A stretch of 64,000 bases of DNA, taken from positions 5,828,001 through 5,892,000 of the forward strand of contig NZ_LT629772.1 in assembly GCF_900105385.1 (NCBI RefSeq). The letters are read 5' to 3'. Within the stretch, counting starts at the first letter, position 1. Every line of letters begins with the position of its first letter. A program made the translations under genes and the position numbers. This document shows, piece by piece, positions 43,633 through 52,687 of this stretch. The notes under the pieces are model-generated. The model ran no database searches. It was not told where the DNA came from and saw nothing but the letters and a program-made list of their open reading frames with translations. This DNA comes from Microlunatus soli. GTDB taxonomy: Bacteria; Actinomycetota; Actinomycetes; Propionibacteriales; Propionibacteriaceae.

Positions 43633-44727
43633 ATGCTGGATCCGAGCTCGCTGTACGAACTGACACCCGGTGCCGACGAACTGATGGCAGGCAGCCGGCC
43701 GGTGCTGATCGTGCAACTCGAGGGATTCATCGACGCCGGTCAGGCGGGCCGGCTGTTCACCGAGCATCTGCTGGAACACACCGAGCACCAGGTGCTGGCC
43801 GAGTTCGACCACGATCAACTGCACGACTACCGGTCCCGCCGACCGATGATGGACTACGACGGCAACCGCTGGTCCTCCTTGGAAACCCCGCGGCTACGGC
43901 TGCACCGCATGATCGATGCGCAGGACGAGCCGTTCCTGTTGCTGACCGGCCCCGAGCCAGATGTGCAATGGGAGCGGGTGGCTGCGGCCGTGATCGGGCT
44001 GATCGACACCTTCGACGTCCGGCTGGTCGTGTCACTGACCGGCATCCCCGGAGCAGTGCCGCACACCCGACCGGTTGCGCTGAATGCCCATTCCACCGAT
44101 CCGGAGCTGGTTCGCGAGGAACAGGCCTGGTTCGGCAAGGCCGAGGTGCAGGCGAGCTTCTCGGCGATGCTGGAGTTCCGACTCGGCGAGCAGGGGCGCA
44201 CCGCGATGGGATTCGAGGCCTTCGTCCCGCATTACCTCGCCCAGGCCGCTTTCCCGCAGGCGACGCTGACGCTGGGGCAGCGGATCGCCCAAACCACCGG
44301 CCTGGTGGTGCCGCTGGGTCCCCTGGAGGAAGCAGCCGCGAGCAACATGGCCGAGATCGTCGAGGAAGTCGCCGGATCGAGCGAGGCCCAGGAGATGGTC
44401 GGCCAGCTGGAGCAGCAGTACGACACGCTCCGGGCCGATCGCGGTGGCATCGGATTCCCGCCGCCGAGTTCGGAGGATCTGGCTTCGGTGCCGTCCGCCG
44501 ACGAGATCGGCGCGGCCTTCGAGCGGTTCCTCGCCGAGCGCGAGGACCCAGAGGACGACGGGCAGGCAGCGGACGGGACCGGGACTGGGACAGCGGACGG
44601 GACTGGGGCAGAAGGCGGGACCGGCAGCTCCGAGGACGCGACCGGCGAGGCGGAGGACGGGGCCGGCGAGGACGACGACACGGCCGGCCCGAGCGACGGT
44701 GCCTCGAACGGGCCGTCCGACCAGTAG
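43633..44727 (+). CDS. PAC2 family proteasome assembly chaperone-like protein
   Basis: The 364-residue protein contains the PAC2 fold: PVLIVQLEGFIDAGQAGRLF, then FLLLTGPEPDVQWERVAAAV and VVSLTGIPGAVPHTRPVALN. The C-terminal about 60 residues are acidic and low complexity (Glu/Asp/Gly/Thr-rich). In archaea and eukaryotes PAC2 proteins help build the proteasome; in actinobacteria the role is unproven. The ATG at 43633 is 7 nt after TAGATT (43620-43625) with no ribosome site, suggesting a leaderless transcript. TesB follows closely. Confidence 0.88.
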   Translation: MLDPSSLYELTPGADELMAGSRPVLIVQLEGFIDAGQAGRLFTEHLLEHTEHQVLAEFDHDQLHDYRSRRPMMDYDGNRWSSLETPRLRLHRMIDAQDEPFLLLTGPEPDVQWERVAAAVIGLIDTFDVRLVVSLTGIPGAVPHTRPVALNAHSTDPELVREEQAWFGKAEVQASFSAMLEFRLGEQGRTAMGFEAFVPHYLAQAAFPQATLTLGQRIAQTTGLVVPLGPLEEAAASNMAEIVEEVAGSSEAQEMVGQLEQQYDTLRADRGGIGFPPPSSEDLASVPSADEIGAAFERFLAEREDPEDDGQAADGTGTGTADGTGAEGGTGSSEDATGEAEDGAGEDDDTAGPSDGASNGPSDQ

Positions 44728-44736
44728 GATCGCCGC

Positions 44737-45603
44737 GTGCCCGAGTCCCTGGACGAGCTTGTCGACCTGCTCAGCTTGGAGACCATCGAGACGGGGCTCT
44801 ACCGAGCCAAGCAGCCGCGTACGGCGTTGCAGCGTGCGTTCGGCGGGCAGGTGCTTGCCCAGGCGCTGGTCGCTGCCGGGATGACCGTTCCGGACGAACG
44901 CTTCGCCCATTCGCTGCACGGCTACTTCCTGCTGGAGGGACGCACCGATCTGCCGATCGTCTACGACGTCGACTCGGTGCGTGACGGCGGTTCGTTCTCC
45001 ACCCGACGGGTGACGGCCCGGCAGGACGGCAAGATCATCTTCTACATGTCGACCTCGTTCCATCGCGACGAGGACGGTTTCGAGCACGCCGATCCGGTGC
45101 CGGAGAACGTTCCCGGGCCGGACACCTGCCCGTCGCTGGCCGATGTGCTCAGTAAGATCACCGGGGCCCCGGCCGAGACCTGGACCACCGAATGGGGCGC
45201 GCTCGACGTCCGCTACGTCGGCAATTCCGGTCCGGGCGGAGGTCTGGACGATCCACGGCACCCGGCGCGGGTGCGGATCTGGATCAAGGCCGACGGTGCG
45301 CTGCCCGATGATCGTCGGCTGCACAGCGGCGTGCTGGCCTACGCCAGCGACCTCACACTGCTCGGTGCCAGTCTGGTGCCGCATGGCGAGGTGCTCGGAT
45401 CGCCGCGGGTCCAGGTCGCCTCGATCGACCATGCGATGTGGTTCCACCGGCTCTTCCGGGCCGATGACTGGTTGTTGTACGACCAGGTGTCACCGTCCGC
45501 CTCGTCCGGCCTCGGACTCTCCACCGCGCGGCTGTTCCAGCAGGGGACGCTGGTCTCCGACGTCGCGCAGGAGGGCCTGATCCGCCCCGCACGCAGGAAA
45601 TAG
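44737..45603 (+). CDS. tesB: Acyl-CoA thioesterase II
   Basis: The 288-residue double-hotdog thioesterase shows the family pattern: RTALQRAFGGQVLAQALVAA, FAHSLHGYFLLEGRTDLPIV, SFSTRRVTARQDGKIIFYMS and late VASIDHAMWFHRLFRADDWL followed by GLGLSTARLFQQGTLVSDVA. It hydrolyses acyl-CoAs to free acids. The catalytic Asp, Thr/Ser and Gln positions appear present (Asp in DHAMWFH; Gln in FQQG). The GTG at 44737 is 9 bp after the PAC2 stop; TAGGAT at 44725-44730, overlapping that stop, may act as its own -10. Confidence 0.94.
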   Translation: MPESLDELVDLLSLETIETGLYRAKQPRTALQRAFGGQVLAQALVAAGMTVPDERFAHSLHGYFLLEGRTDLPIVYDVDSVRDGGSFSTRRVTARQDGKIIFYMSTSFHRDEDGFEHADPVPENVPGPDTCPSLADVLSKITGAPAETWTTEWGALDVRYVGNSGPGGGLDDPRHPARVRIWIKADGALPDDRRLHSGVLAYASDLTLLGASLVPHGEVLGSPRVQVASIDHAMWFHRLFRADDWLLYDQVSPSASSGLGLSTARLFQQGTLVSDVAQEGLIRPARRK

Positions 45604-46050
45604 TCGAGTCCTTCGGGCCCGGCAGCTGCCGGATCTCCGGGGCCGTCGACAGTGTCTTCCTCTCCGGCGTCGCCATCGCCGCACGGTTGTCGATCAAGGA
45701 AACCTGCATGTCGACAACGGCCGGACCACCGCCTGCCGGGGCGTCGTTGACTCGGCTGAGCCGGCGCTGCGCGGCGACAGCAGGACGCTGACCACCCACG
45801 ACACACCAGCATGCCCTGCCTCCCTGGTGCGCGGTTCGGCGGGCTCAGCCTCGATCCACCGATCTGCCGCTACTGCGCGACCCCATCCGGGCACGTCGGC
45901 GGCGTTGCCGCCGCTCAACGGTCAACCAGACCGCCCTCGCGGCGGCAACGTGCCGAGGCATCCGTCTGGTGCCGCTGGCTACGCGGCACCTCGGGGGATC
46001 GGGCTTAGAGTGCCGAGGAGTGCAGACGTAGCCCCAAGGGAGAGTGCCAC
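45604..46050. other. Gene-poor stretch with strong inverted repeats before the amino-acid permease
   Basis: This 447-bp stretch has no credible gene. It contains several strong dyads: CGGCGGC-GTT-GCCGCCG (45897-45913); CGTTGCCGCCGC (45903-45914) with GCGGCGGCAACG (45939-45950), which excludes the first; and GGTGCCGC-N7-GCGGCACC (45968-45990). They could be a tesB terminator region, a structured mRNA leader for the permease, or decayed sequence. No known riboswitch consensus is evident to me. Confidence 0.5.
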
Positions 46051-47526
46051 GTGGATGTTCCGGAACGCCGCCGCCAAGACCCAGCCTCGGACGACCACCG
46101 CCCGGCCGCCGAGGAACCAGCCCAGCACCAGCCCGCCACGAAGAAACTCAGGTCACGCCACATCACGATGATCACCCTCGGTGGGATCATCGGCTCCAGC
46201 CTGTTCGTCGGATCGGGCAATGTGATCCGATCGGTCGGACCGGCGGCACTGGTGTCCTATCTGATCGGCGGGCTGCTGGTCTTCCTGGCGATGCGGATGC
46301 TCGGCGAGATGGCGGCGGTCCGCCCTGCGGTCGGCTCATTCATGGAGTACGCCCGGGTCGGCCTGGGGAACTGGGCGGCCTACCTGGTCGGTTGGCTCTA
46401 CTGGTACTTCTGGGTCGGCGTCCTCGCCTACGAGGCGGTGATCGGCGGTCACACCTTGAACGGGTGGATCGGCGCGCTGCCCGCCTGGGCGTGGTCACTG
46501 ATCCTGCTGGCGATCTTCGTCGCCACCAATCTGATCTCCGTCCGATCGTTCGGCGAGACCGAGTTCTGGTTGGCCAGCATCAAGATCCTGGCGATCATCG
46601 TGTTCCTCGGAGCCGGGATCCTGTACGTCCTCGGGCTCTGGCCGCACAGCGACTTCTCGTTGCCCAACCTGTGGCAGCACGGCGGCTTCGCACCACACGG
46701 ATTCGGTGCGACGCTGACCGGCGTCGCGCTGGTGATCTTCTCCTACTTCGGCACCGAGATCGCGGTGATGGCATCGGCGGAGTCGCAGAATCCCGCCAAG
46801 GGCATCCGGCAGGCGACCAGCACGGTGATCTGGCGGGTACTGCTGTTCTTCGTCGGTTCGGTGTTCATCATCGTCACAGTTGTCCCGTGGAACAAGCTGC
46901 CGGAGGCGACCGACGTGACCAACGCCCCGTTCACCTACATCTTCCACAGGCTGGGAATCCCGGCGGCCGACGTGATCATGCAACTGGTGATCTTCACCGC
47001 AGTGATCTCGGTGCTCAACTCGGGCCTGTACTCGGCCTCCCGGATGATCTCCTCCCTTGCCGAGAAGGGATTCGCGCCGAAGGTGGTCAGTCGCAAGGCT
47101 CGCAACGGAGTGCCCGTCTTCGCCGTCTTCGCCTCGATCCTGGGCGGAGTCGTGGCAGCGATCGCCAACTTCGTCGCACCGAGCTCGGGCATCTTCGACT
47201 TCATCATGAACTCAGCCGGCCTGGTCGCCCTGTTCGTCTACGTCTTCATCGCCCTCACCCAGCTGAACCTGCGCCGCCGGATGACCCGGACCGAGGTGGA
47301 CGCGCTGCAGCTCAAGGTGTGGGCGTTCCCGTGGCTGAACTTCGTGTTGATCGCCGCCGTGGTTGCGGTGGTGATCATCATGCTCACCTCGCCGGACGGC
47401 CGCACCCAGGTCTGGACCAGCCTGGTGGCAATGGCGATCCTGGTTGTCTTCTGGCCGCTGGTGGCACGCAAGCTCAAGAACCAGGACGCCGAGCAATCGG
47501 CCGAAGATCGAAGCTCCGTGGGCTGA
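46051..47526 (+). CDS. APC-family amino acid permease (GabP/AnsP-like)
   Basis: The 491-residue membrane protein has a polar N-terminus of about 35 residues and then the APC signature HITMITLGGIIGSSLFVGSG. About twelve membrane segments follow, with VSYLIGGLLVFLAMRMLGEM and the late SRMISSLAEKGFAPKVVSRK loop. It should import an amino acid or GABA with protons. The GTG at 46051 has AGGGAGAG upstream. Its 3' end overlaps the convergent GH95 gene by 53 bp. Confidence 0.92.
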   Translation: MDVPERRRQDPASDDHRPAAEEPAQHQPATKKLRSRHITMITLGGIIGSSLFVGSGNVIRSVGPAALVSYLIGGLLVFLAMRMLGEMAAVRPAVGSFMEYARVGLGNWAAYLVGWLYWYFWVGVLAYEAVIGGHTLNGWIGALPAWAWSLILLAIFVATNLISVRSFGETEFWLASIKILAIIVFLGAGILYVLGLWPHSDFSLPNLWQHGGFAPHGFGATLTGVALVIFSYFGTEIAVMASAESQNPAKGIRQATSTVIWRVLLFFVGSVFIIVTVVPWNKLPEATDVTNAPFTYIFHRLGIPAADVIMQLVIFTAVISVLNSGLYSASRMISSLAEKGFAPKVVSRKARNGVPVFAVFASILGGVVAAIANFVAPSSGIFDFIMNSAGLVALFVYVFIALTQLNLRRRMTRTEVDALQLKVWAFPWLNFVLIAAVVAVVIIMLTSPDGRTQVWTSLVAMAILVVFWPLVARKLKNQDAEQSAEDRSSVG

Positions 47527-49864
47527 GCTCGACGGGACGCCCCGGCTCGAGTCGACAGCTGATCACCCGGTCGCGGTACCGGACCGGGTGATCGATCGGT
47601 TCGTGACGATCCGAGGTCAGCACCGCGCGGGTCAACGAACCGGCATCCCAGGACAGATCGACCCGGACACCGGGCCGGGCGACCAGTCCGGCCACCGATC
47701 CGGGACCGAATGCCGCGGGCAGCGCCGGCAGCAGATCGATGGTGCCGGCGTGGCTCTGCAGCAGGCACTCGGCGACGGCGGTCACGAAGCCGAGGTTGGC
47801 GTCGATCTGGAACGGCGGATGCGCGGCGAACAGGTTGCGGTAGAGACCTCCCGCCCAACGGCCGCGATCGACGGCGGCGTCCCGGAAGAGGTAGCGCAGC
47901 AGATCGGCAACCCGCTCGGGCTGCCGGAGCCGGGCACGCATCGTCGCCTTCCAGACCAGCGACCAGCCGGTCGACTCATCGCCTCGACCGGTCAGGCTGG
48001 CATCGGCGGCCGCTGCCAGTGCGGGCTCCAGCGGTTGATCACCGGGATGGACCAGATACAGGTGTGCGGTGTGCCGATGGTCGGGCTGCGGCACCAACTC
48101 CCGGTCCGGCCACTCGGCGATCATGCCGGCATCGTCGATCATCGGGCGGGGCAGCCGGGGCAGCGCGGCGCGCGCGGCGAGCACGACGGGATCCTGATCA
48201 TGATCGAGCCGGTCCGACAGTTCGATCAGGAAGCGGTAGGTGTCGGCTGCCAGCGCAATGTCCATCGTCGAGGACTCGGCGGTCGCAGCGCTGTCGCCGG
48301 ACCGGGAACTGAACCGATTCTCCGGTGAGGTCGACGGGCTGGTCCCCAGCGTTCGGTCGTCGCGTTCGATCATGGTGTGTTGCAGGAACTCGGCTGCTCC
48401 GCGGACCAACGGCCAGGCTCGGAGGGCGACCTCGTCACCGCCGCCGTGCAACAGTCGTTCCCGCAGCTGTTGCAGCAGCCACGGACCGGCGAACGGCCAG
48501 AACGCCCAACACGGATCGTGGCTGCCATTGCCGACCGGTTGGCTGTAACCCCACGCATCGCTGCAGTGGAAGGCGACCCAGCCCGGCGCGTCGAATACCC
48601 TGGCTGCGGTCTCGGCGCCCGAGGCGGCGAGGGCCTCGATGAAGTCGAAGAGTGGTGTCAGGCATTCGACGAGCCCGGTCGGCTCGGCAAGCCAGTAGTT
48701 CATCTCCAGGTTGATGTTCATCGTGAAGTCGCTGGACCAGGGCGGCTGCATCGCGTCGTTCCAGATGCCCTGCAGATTGGCCGGCAGGCCACCTGCTCGC
48801 GAGCTGCAGATCAACAGGTAGCGTCCGTAGTCGAACAGCAGTGCGGCCAGCGCCGGATCGCTGTCCAGCGCGGCCGAGCCGTGCGCGAAGGCGGCCGCGA
48901 GGCGACGATCGGTCAGCTCATCCGCCGGCGATCCGAGCCGGAGCCGACACCGCGAGAACAGTCGTCGATGATCATCCTCCTGGGCTCGCGCGACGACCTC
49001 GGCGCCGTCCCGGGTCGCCGTCCCGATCCGCCGGACGGCGCGGGCCAAGGCATCGCGAGCGTCGCCGCGCAGCGCGCCGCCCGGCGTGCTGTAACTGGTC
49101 TCGATCCCGACGAGGATCGTTGCCCGGCGCAGGTTGCGGATCGGGTGATCACCGATCCCGTCGTGGACCGTACGGATCGCGATCGCGCCGTCCAGCGCTT
49201 CTTGATCACCGTCGGTGTAGACGATCGGTTGCTGCGGCTTGTCATAGGCCGGGATCACATTGCTGGGGAAGCGGAGCAGCAGGTCGGGTCCGGCGGCGGT
49301 GGTGTGCAGTTGGCTGGTCAGGGCCAGGTCCAGATCGACGGTGCCGCCGTCGATCTGGACGGTGATCATCAACACGTTGTGGGGATGGCTGGCCCGGGTC
49401 GTGATGGTGATCCGGCTGTCGCCGCGGCGATAGCCGACCTGGTGGACGGCGGTTGCCAGATCCAGACTGCGCCGGTAGTCCGTCGTCGGGGCATCGCGAT
49501 CCGGGCCGGTCGGCGTGATGATCATGGACAGCTCACCGACCGGCAGGAAGGACTGCGGGTTGCCGTGCTGGAGACCCTGGACGGCCCGATCGGCGTCCTG
49601 CCACCGACCTTCCGCGACGGCGGTCCTGGCCTCGTCGAGGGCGCTTCGGCATTGATCCGCTGAGGGCAGTGTCCCCGAGCGTTCGGCTGCCGGTCCACCG
49701 GACCAACCCGTGGTGTGATTGAGCAGCAGGCGCTCACCGTCGGGGCCGCCGAAGCACATCGCGCCGACCAGGCCGCTGCCGATCGGCAGTGCATCGGTCC
49801 ACCGGCTTGCCGGTGCGTCGTAGCACAGGGTGGCGTCGGACCCGGGTTGCCTGTGGACGGTCAT
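47474..49864 (-). CDS. GH95 alpha-L-fucosidase/galactosidase family protein
   Basis: The 796-residue protein starts with the GH95 block WTDALPIGSGLVGAMCFGG and LLLNHTTGWSGGP. The (alpha/alpha)6 barrel carries MNINLEMNYWLAEPTGL, and the C-terminal region reads HPPFQIDANLGFVTAVAECL then LLPALPAAF, all diagnostic. GH95 enzymes invert alpha-1,2-L-fucosyl or alpha-L-galactosyl bonds, for example in xyloglucan. No signal peptide is visible, so it acts inside the cell. It is coupled to the upstream GH65-like gene by an ATGA overlap (49861-49864) and overlaps the permease gene at its 3' end. Confidence 0.93.
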   Translation of the reverse strand: MTVHRQPGSDATLCYDAPASRWTDALPIGSGLVGAMCFGGPDGERLLLNHTTGWSGGPAAERSGTLPSADQCRSALDEARTAVAEGRWQDADRAVQGLQHGNPQSFLPVGELSMIITPTGPDRDAPTTDYRRSLDLATAVHQVGYRRGDSRITITTRASHPHNVLMITVQIDGGTVDLDLALTSQLHTTAAGPDLLLRFPSNVIPAYDKPQQPIVYTDGDQEALDGAIAIRTVHDGIGDHPIRNLRRATILVGIETSYSTPGGALRGDARDALARAVRRIGTATRDGAEVVARAQEDDHRRLFSRCRLRLGSPADELTDRRLAAAFAHGSAALDSDPALAALLFDYGRYLLICSSRAGGLPANLQGIWNDAMQPPWSSDFTMNINLEMNYWLAEPTGLVECLTPLFDFIEALAASGAETAARVFDAPGWVAFHCSDAWGYSQPVGNGSHDPCWAFWPFAGPWLLQQLRERLLHGGGDEVALRAWPLVRGAAEFLQHTMIERDDRTLGTSPSTSPENRFSSRSGDSAATAESSTMDIALAADTYRFLIELSDRLDHDQDPVVLAARAALPRLPRPMIDDAGMIAEWPDRELVPQPDHRHTAHLYLVHPGDQPLEPALAAAADASLTGRGDESTGWSLVWKATMRARLRQPERVADLLRYLFRDAAVDRGRWAGGLYRNLFAAHPPFQIDANLGFVTAVAECLLQSHAGTIDLLPALPAAFGPGSVAGLVARPGVRVDLSWDAGSLTRAVLTSDRHEPIDHPVRYRDRVISCRLEPGRPVELSPRSFDLRPIARRPGS

Positions 49865-52020
49865 GGTCGCGGTGGGAACCCTTCACTGCGGACCTGCCAG
49901 CCATCGGTCGGGAAGCCCGGATGATCCCCGGTTGCGCCACCGATCCAGCCGGTCGCCATCAGGGCGACCGCGGCGAGCAGCCCGCCGTTGCCGGGCAGAT
50001 AGAGCGGCAGCCGGGAGGGATGTTGACAGTTGTGCCCGTTGGCCAGGTAACGGTTGCGCGGCACCTCACGACACAAGGCGTCGACCGCCCGTTCGGGTTC
50101 GCCGATCCTGGTCGCCGTCATCGCGATCATCGGATAGTCCCAGCCCCAGGTGTGCGGCCAATCCCACTGTTGATCGAGGTAGTCCAAGGTCCTCCGCATC
50201 CGGTCGTGATCGACGATGCCCTGGTCGGGGACCAGTCCGAGCGCCCCGACCATCGACGGATGATCACCGATCTCGGTGCGTGGCGGATTGCCGACAGCGG
50301 CGTAGTGATCATCGTGGACGGGCAGCTCTGCCAGGTCCTTGATCAACTCGTCCCAAGCGGGCTCCGCCGGAAGGCCACGCAACGAACGCCAATGCTGTGC
50401 CGTCTGCAGCCCCCAGCGCAGATAGGCGAGCTCGAACGGCGGATCCCAGACCGACTCCGGGGGATAGCGTTCCTGGGCCGGCATCGTCGCCGGCGGCACG
50501 TGCACGACACCGTCCTGATCACGGTAGAGATAGTCGCCGATGAAGACGGCCGTCTGGTCGACCAGCTCGCCGTAGTTGTCCAGGATCCGTTGTCGATCAT
50601 CGGCTGCGGCAGCGTATCGCAGCAGCTCGGCGAAGTGGATCGGATGCGGCTGCTGCCAGAGCAGCAGCGGGCCGATGATATTGGGTGCCTCACGGCCGTC
50701 CGGGCCGACGTGCTTGGGCCATCGGACCCCGGAGAACCCTTGCCGGGCAGCGATTTCTCGGGCGACCGGCAGGATGTCCAAATACCACCGGAAGCTGCGC
50801 TCCAGCAGTTCGGGGCGTCCCCAGATGGCGAAATGGGCAGCGTGCCACCAGTGCATCTCGAGGTGGAACTTGCCGGCCCACGAGTTCTGCGTCAGGCCCG
50901 TTTCCGCGGGTGGTGTCGATCCGGCCGACTGGGCCCGGGTCAGATACTGCGAGAGCACGATCCGCCGTTCGAGCTCGGCGGCCCGCGGGTCGGTGCAGGC
51001 GCCGAGGTCGAGTGCGGCGCCGCTGCGCCAGAAGTCCTCCCAGCAGGTTCGCGAGGAGTCGATCACCTGTTGCAGTTCGGGGAGTCGACGGGCCGCGGAC
51101 CCCTGCTCCCCAGCGGTGTCCTCGGCTCCCGGCAATGCCTCCAGCACCAGGTGCAGGGTCGAGCCGTCGGCGGTGATCCGGAAGCTGTGGTCGTCGAGTT
51201 GCTCGAGACGGCCGGTCGGGGAGAGCGCCAGCCGGACGCGATAGCTGGTGTCGTCCTGTTGCCGCAGGAACTCCCGGACCCGATCGTTCCCGGGGTCGGG
51301 CGACAGGGTGGTGCTGTGCCGCTCGGGATGATCCCAGTCGGCGGTGTCGGCGAAGGTGTCCGATGCACCGGGGAACGACAATGCCAGCGTCGCCCGCCCG
51401 TCGGCCAATGCCGCGGAGTCGATGCTGATCGCCACCAGATCCCGGCTGCCGTGACAGACCGTTCGGACCTGGTAGTCGACGCCGTGGTGGCGGAATCGGC
51501 TGCTGACCGTGCCGTCCCACGGATCGAGGACCTGATCGATCTCGGACAGGGTGTCGGGCAGTCCGGCGGCCGGGAGCGGTTGGTCGCCGGGGCAGTCGCG
51601 CAGTTCCAGCCCGAGCCGGAACAGGTCGATCCGGTGCGGATTGACCCACAGGTAGTACCCGGCACGTTCATCACCGGACAGTTCGCCGGCCGGCTTGCTG
51701 AAGTCGTAGCGATCCGGATAGTCGACCGGGCCGCGCGGCGTCAGGTACGGCGTCATCACGTCGTCCAGGCCCCAGCCGTCGGGATTCGGCATCGCGTGGA
51801 ATCCCCACTGGGCCTGGGTGTGCAGTCCCATCGCCGGTCGACCCTCGGCCCGCGCGGAGACCTCGTCATGCAGGTCGGCCAGGGTCTGCAGGCCGGTGAC
51901 GTCCATCGTGAAGGCGAATTCGCCGTTGCCGACGGTCAGCGGTTCCAGTGGATCGGGAGCGGTCCGCCGGACCTGGTGCCGGGCGACGACGGCCTTCCGG
52001 TCAATGGCAACTGACGTCAC
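49861..52020 (-). CDS. GH65-like (alpha/alpha)6-barrel glycoside hydrolase family protein, function unknown
   Basis: The 719-residue protein has an N-terminal beta-sandwich opening with [20 protein letters not shown], then a helical barrel with [20 protein letters not shown] and [17 protein letters not shown], and [20 protein letters not shown]. The architecture recalls GH65/GH15-type proteins, but I cannot place it in a characterised subfamily, and it could be a hydrolase or phosphorylase. There is no signal peptide. It is sandwiched between MaoC and GH95 genes by 4-nt overlaps on both sides, so it acts in the same pathway, presumably on a fucosylated or related oligosaccharide. Confidence 0.75.
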   Translation of the reverse strand: MTSVAIDRKAVVARHQVRRTAPDPLEPLTVGNGEFAFTMDVTGLQTLADLHDEVSARAEGRPAMGLHTQAQWGFHAMPNPDGWGLDDVMTPYLTPRGPVDYPDRYDFSKPAGELSGDERAGYYLWVNPHRIDLFRLGLELRDCPGDQPLPAAGLPDTLSEIDQVLDPWDGTVSSRFRHHGVDYQVRTVCHGSRDLVAISIDSAALADGRATLALSFPGASDTFADTADWDHPERHSTTLSPDPGNDRVREFLRQQDDTSYRVRLALSPTGRLEQLDDHSFRITADGSTLHLVLEALPGAEDTAGEQGSAARRLPELQQVIDSSRTCWEDFWRSGAALDLGACTDPRAAELERRIVLSQYLTRAQSAGSTPPAETGLTQNSWAGKFHLEMHWWHAAHFAIWGRPELLERSFRWYLDILPVAREIAARQGFSGVRWPKHVGPDGREAPNIIGPLLLWQQPHPIHFAELLRYAAAADDRQRILDNYGELVDQTAVFIGDYLYRDQDGVVHVPPATMPAQERYPPESVWDPPFELAYLRWGLQTAQHWRSLRGLPAEPAWDELIKDLAELPVHDDHYAAVGNPPRTEIGDHPSMVGALGLVPDQGIVDHDRMRRTLDYLDQQWDWPHTWGWDYPMIAMTATRIGEPERAVDALCREVPRNRYLANGHNCQHPSRLPLYLPGNGGLLAAVALMATGWIGGATGDHPGFPTDGWQVRSEGFPPRP

Positions 52021-52472
52021 GAGGCAGGTCTCCGGTTGGTGAGGTAGACGTGGGTGAGCACCAGGACCGTCTCCTGGTGCTGGTTGGTGACCGTCACCGT
52101 CTCGTCGAGGAAGCCGTGCCGCGCCGGCTGTTTGGGATGGTCCCGGATGCCGGTCAGTTCCGCGGTGACGGTGATCGTGTCGCCGATGAACACCGGCCGG
52201 ATGAATCGCACCCGGTCATAGCCGTAGCTCATCGCCTGGGGATTGATGTCGGAAGCGGTCATCCCGACGGCGACCGAGATGATCAAGGTCCCGTGGGCGA
52301 TCCGACGGCCGAACGGCTGCGTCGATGCCCATTCGGCGTCCATGTGGTGGGGGAAGAAGTCGCCGGACTGGCCGGCGTGCAGGACGACATCGGCCTCGGT
52401 GATCGTCCGGCCGGTGGTCCGTCGGGTCTCGCCGACCTCGAAGTCCTCGTGCCATCGCTCGACGATCTGCAC
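52017..52472 (-). CDS. MaoC family (hotdog) dehydratase
   Basis: The 151-residue hotdog protein has the (R)-hydratase motif [14 protein letters not shown] with Asp and His, followed by [28 protein letters not shown] completes the fold. Members hydrate or dehydrate CoA thioesters. I use the GTG at 52472, with GGAGAGG 6 nt upstream; the frame opens at 52502 without support. It is first in a three-gene unit with the two glycoside hydrolases and divergent from a CoA-transferase, an unusual pairing that suggests a CoA-bound sugar-derived intermediate. Confidence 0.88.
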   Translation of the reverse strand: MQIVERWHEDFEVGETRRTTGRTITEADVVLHAGQSGDFFPHHMDAEWASTQPFGRRIAHGTLIISVAVGMTASDINPQAMSYGYDRVRFIRPVFIGDTITVTAELTGIRDHPKQPARHGFLDETVTVTNQHQETVLVLTHVYLTNRRPAS

Positions 52473-52582
52473 GGTAGTCCTCTCCCTCGAAGCACTGGGC
52501 ACGGTGAATCGCTGATGGTGCGGCGCCGTCGTGGTGACTGCTGCGTCGGCGTCGGTCCGAGCGTAATGTCCGTCGTGATCTT

Positions 52583-52598
52583 GGTCAAACGTTTGCCC
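52583..52598. promoter_or_regulatory. LacI-type operator between maoC and CoA-transferase genes
   Basis: CAAACGTTTG is a perfect 10-bp palindrome with the central CG typical of LacI-family operators. It is extended by GG on the left and CC on the right (GGTCAAACGTTTGCCC). It lies between two divergent transcription units and close to a LacI-type gene (53959-55044). Confidence 0.7.
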
Positions 52599-52687
52599 GA
52601 ATGATGGAGATCTGCTGCCTGCGGGCGGTCACAGTCGGTAGGGTCAGGTCCGACAGCGCCGCGGTCGACGACCCCAGGAGATTGATC

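Noticed and set aside
45694-45918. Short open frames on both strands in the gap after tesB
   Set aside because: No ribosome sites, no similarity, overlapping frames on both strands; typical high-GC noise.
49789-52014. A 741-codon plus-strand frame opposite the GH65-like gene
   Set aside because: Antisense shadow; the minus-strand protein has conserved motifs and coupled neighbours.
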